21,678 bases of DNA from JBBSJV01 sp038256935. Its GTDB lineage: Bacteria > Patescibacteriota > JACMRA01. The translations under genes were made by a program, and so were the position numbers. The stretch spans positions 1 to 21,678 of the forward strand of contig JBBSJV010000012.1 in assembly GCA_038256935.1 (NCBI GenBank), written 5' to 3'. This document shows, piece by piece, positions 20,995 to 21,678 of this stretch; position 1 is the stretch's first letter, and each line of letters opens with the position of its first letter. The notes beneath the pieces were generated by a model. That model was given only the letters and a program-made list of their open reading frames with translations, was not told the origin of the DNA and did no database searches.

Positions 20995-21678
20995 ATGTCA
21001 CCTAATAAGACTACACTACCCCAATACACCAAAAAGTATGGTAAAATCTATTCGAACTTGAAACTACAAGTCGATAACTATTTTGCAACCAATAAAATTT
21101 CTAAAACAGGAGGCACGGTAATGGAAGTAACTGCTTTTATTAGCTTAATTTTATTTGTAAGTGTAAATATACATAGGTTCAACTCCAACTCACTTGTGGA
21201 GGTAATTATCTTTTCAATACTTTCAGGATTGTTAATAGGTCATTTAGCAACTCTTGGCCATGAAGCTACCCATAATACCTTATCAGATAAGAAATGGATA
21301 AACAATATGGTAAATAAAGTCTTAGATTTAATAGGTTTTTCCACTAAAAGTTATCGCAGCAAACACTCTATTCATCATAATTTTACAAATGTTGCTGAAG
21401 TTGACCCTGATTTGGATTTAGGTATCCTGGTTCGCACCCACCAAAACCAAAGTAAATATTGGTTTCATAGTTTCCAGCAACTCTATGTGCCCTTTTTATA
21501 TGCTGTATCCTCTCTGCATCTACTTTATAATCCAAGCAATTTTAACAGTTTAAAATCTATATTTAATTGGATACTAATGATGTTGCCTCACTTTTGCTTT
21601 TAAATTATCTTGCCAATTTTAAATCAAGGGGTATATTTATGGCTTGTTGGATATTTGCTTTTTTTAGTTATTGGTGGA
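20995..21678 (+). pseudogene. Fatty acid desaturase, broken by an in-frame TAA and cut by the window end
   Basis: Membrane desaturase of the linoleoyl-CoA/front-end type. Present are two membrane segments (about 43-60 and 67-87), His box 1 HEATH (89-93), and box 2 HSIHH (124-128) with FTNVAEVDPDLDLG and later FHSFQQLYVPFLYA, all typical. The frame meets TAA at 21601-21603 after residue 202 and continues in the same frame to the window end with IILPILNQGVYLWLVGYLL, a hydrophobic stretch like the family's second membrane pair. Ending at 202 would lose the later segments and the third His box, so the short product would be inactive. Nonsense mutation, error or readthrough are possible. The full gene extends beyond the window. 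Confidence 0.7.

Noticed and set aside
1..21678. CRISPR array, insertion sequence, prophage or toxin-antitoxin pair
   Set aside because: No regularly spaced repeats, transposase, integrase or phage genes were seen; the short repeats found are explained above.
1..21678. UGA coding for Gly or UAA coding as sense across the window
   Set aside because: No ribosomal gene contains in-frame TGA, and TAA ends most ribosomal genes immediately before the next start.

Overview
The window is AT-rich bacterial chromosome with short gaps, very small intergenic spacing and almost no Shine-Dalgarno sequences. It most resembles a Candidate Phyla Radiation (Patescibacteria) genome. The evidence is the absence of ribosomal protein L30 between S5 and L15, a zinc-type 62-residue S14, compact ribosomal proteins, a short RecO-like protein, an enlarged nucleoside diphosphate kinase and small secreted lysozyme-like proteins. 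I cannot fix the phylum from the sequence alone. All ribosomal proteins read through with the standard code, but of 33 stop codons I read 19 TAA, 13 TAG and only 1 TGA.

Region 1 (1-2729): the 3' part of prmC (release-factor methyltransferase), a Jag-like KH/R3H RNA-binding protein, a 500-base gap holding a candidate structured RNA, and recA on the minus strand. Region 2 (2730-3100): the gap between recA and a rightward gene carries DnaA boxes, an AT tract and a DnaA-trio-like array, a good candidate replication origin. Region 3 (3058-5763): two secreted lysozyme/transglycosylase-like proteins and ndk, which ends at a clear terminator. Region 4 (5781-8720, minus strand): a probable operon of a RecO-like gene, gyrB and a DUF218/YdcF-like gene that is broken by an in-frame TAA.

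Region 5 (8790-20012): one long translation operon, in the order S10, L3, L4, L23, S19, L2, L22, S3, S17, L16, L14, L24, L5, S14, S8, L6, L18, S5, EF-Ts, L25, L15, tRNA-Ile(GAU), RpoA and a three-helix membrane protein of unknown function, then a terminator. Compared with the textbook S10-spc-alpha order, S19/L2 and L16/S17 are swapped. L29, L30, secY, adk, map, infA, L36, S13, S11, S4 and L17 are missing from the cluster, and tsf plus rplY are inserted. The tRNA overlaps the end of L15. The operon supplies large and small ribosomal subunits, an elongation factor, a tRNA and the polymerase alpha subunit together.

Region 6 (20060-21678): an endonuclease/exonuclease/phosphatase-family protein diverges from a fatty acid desaturase. 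The desaturase is also interrupted by an in-frame TAA, and it sits behind a promoter carrying two copies of a palindromic operator-like site.
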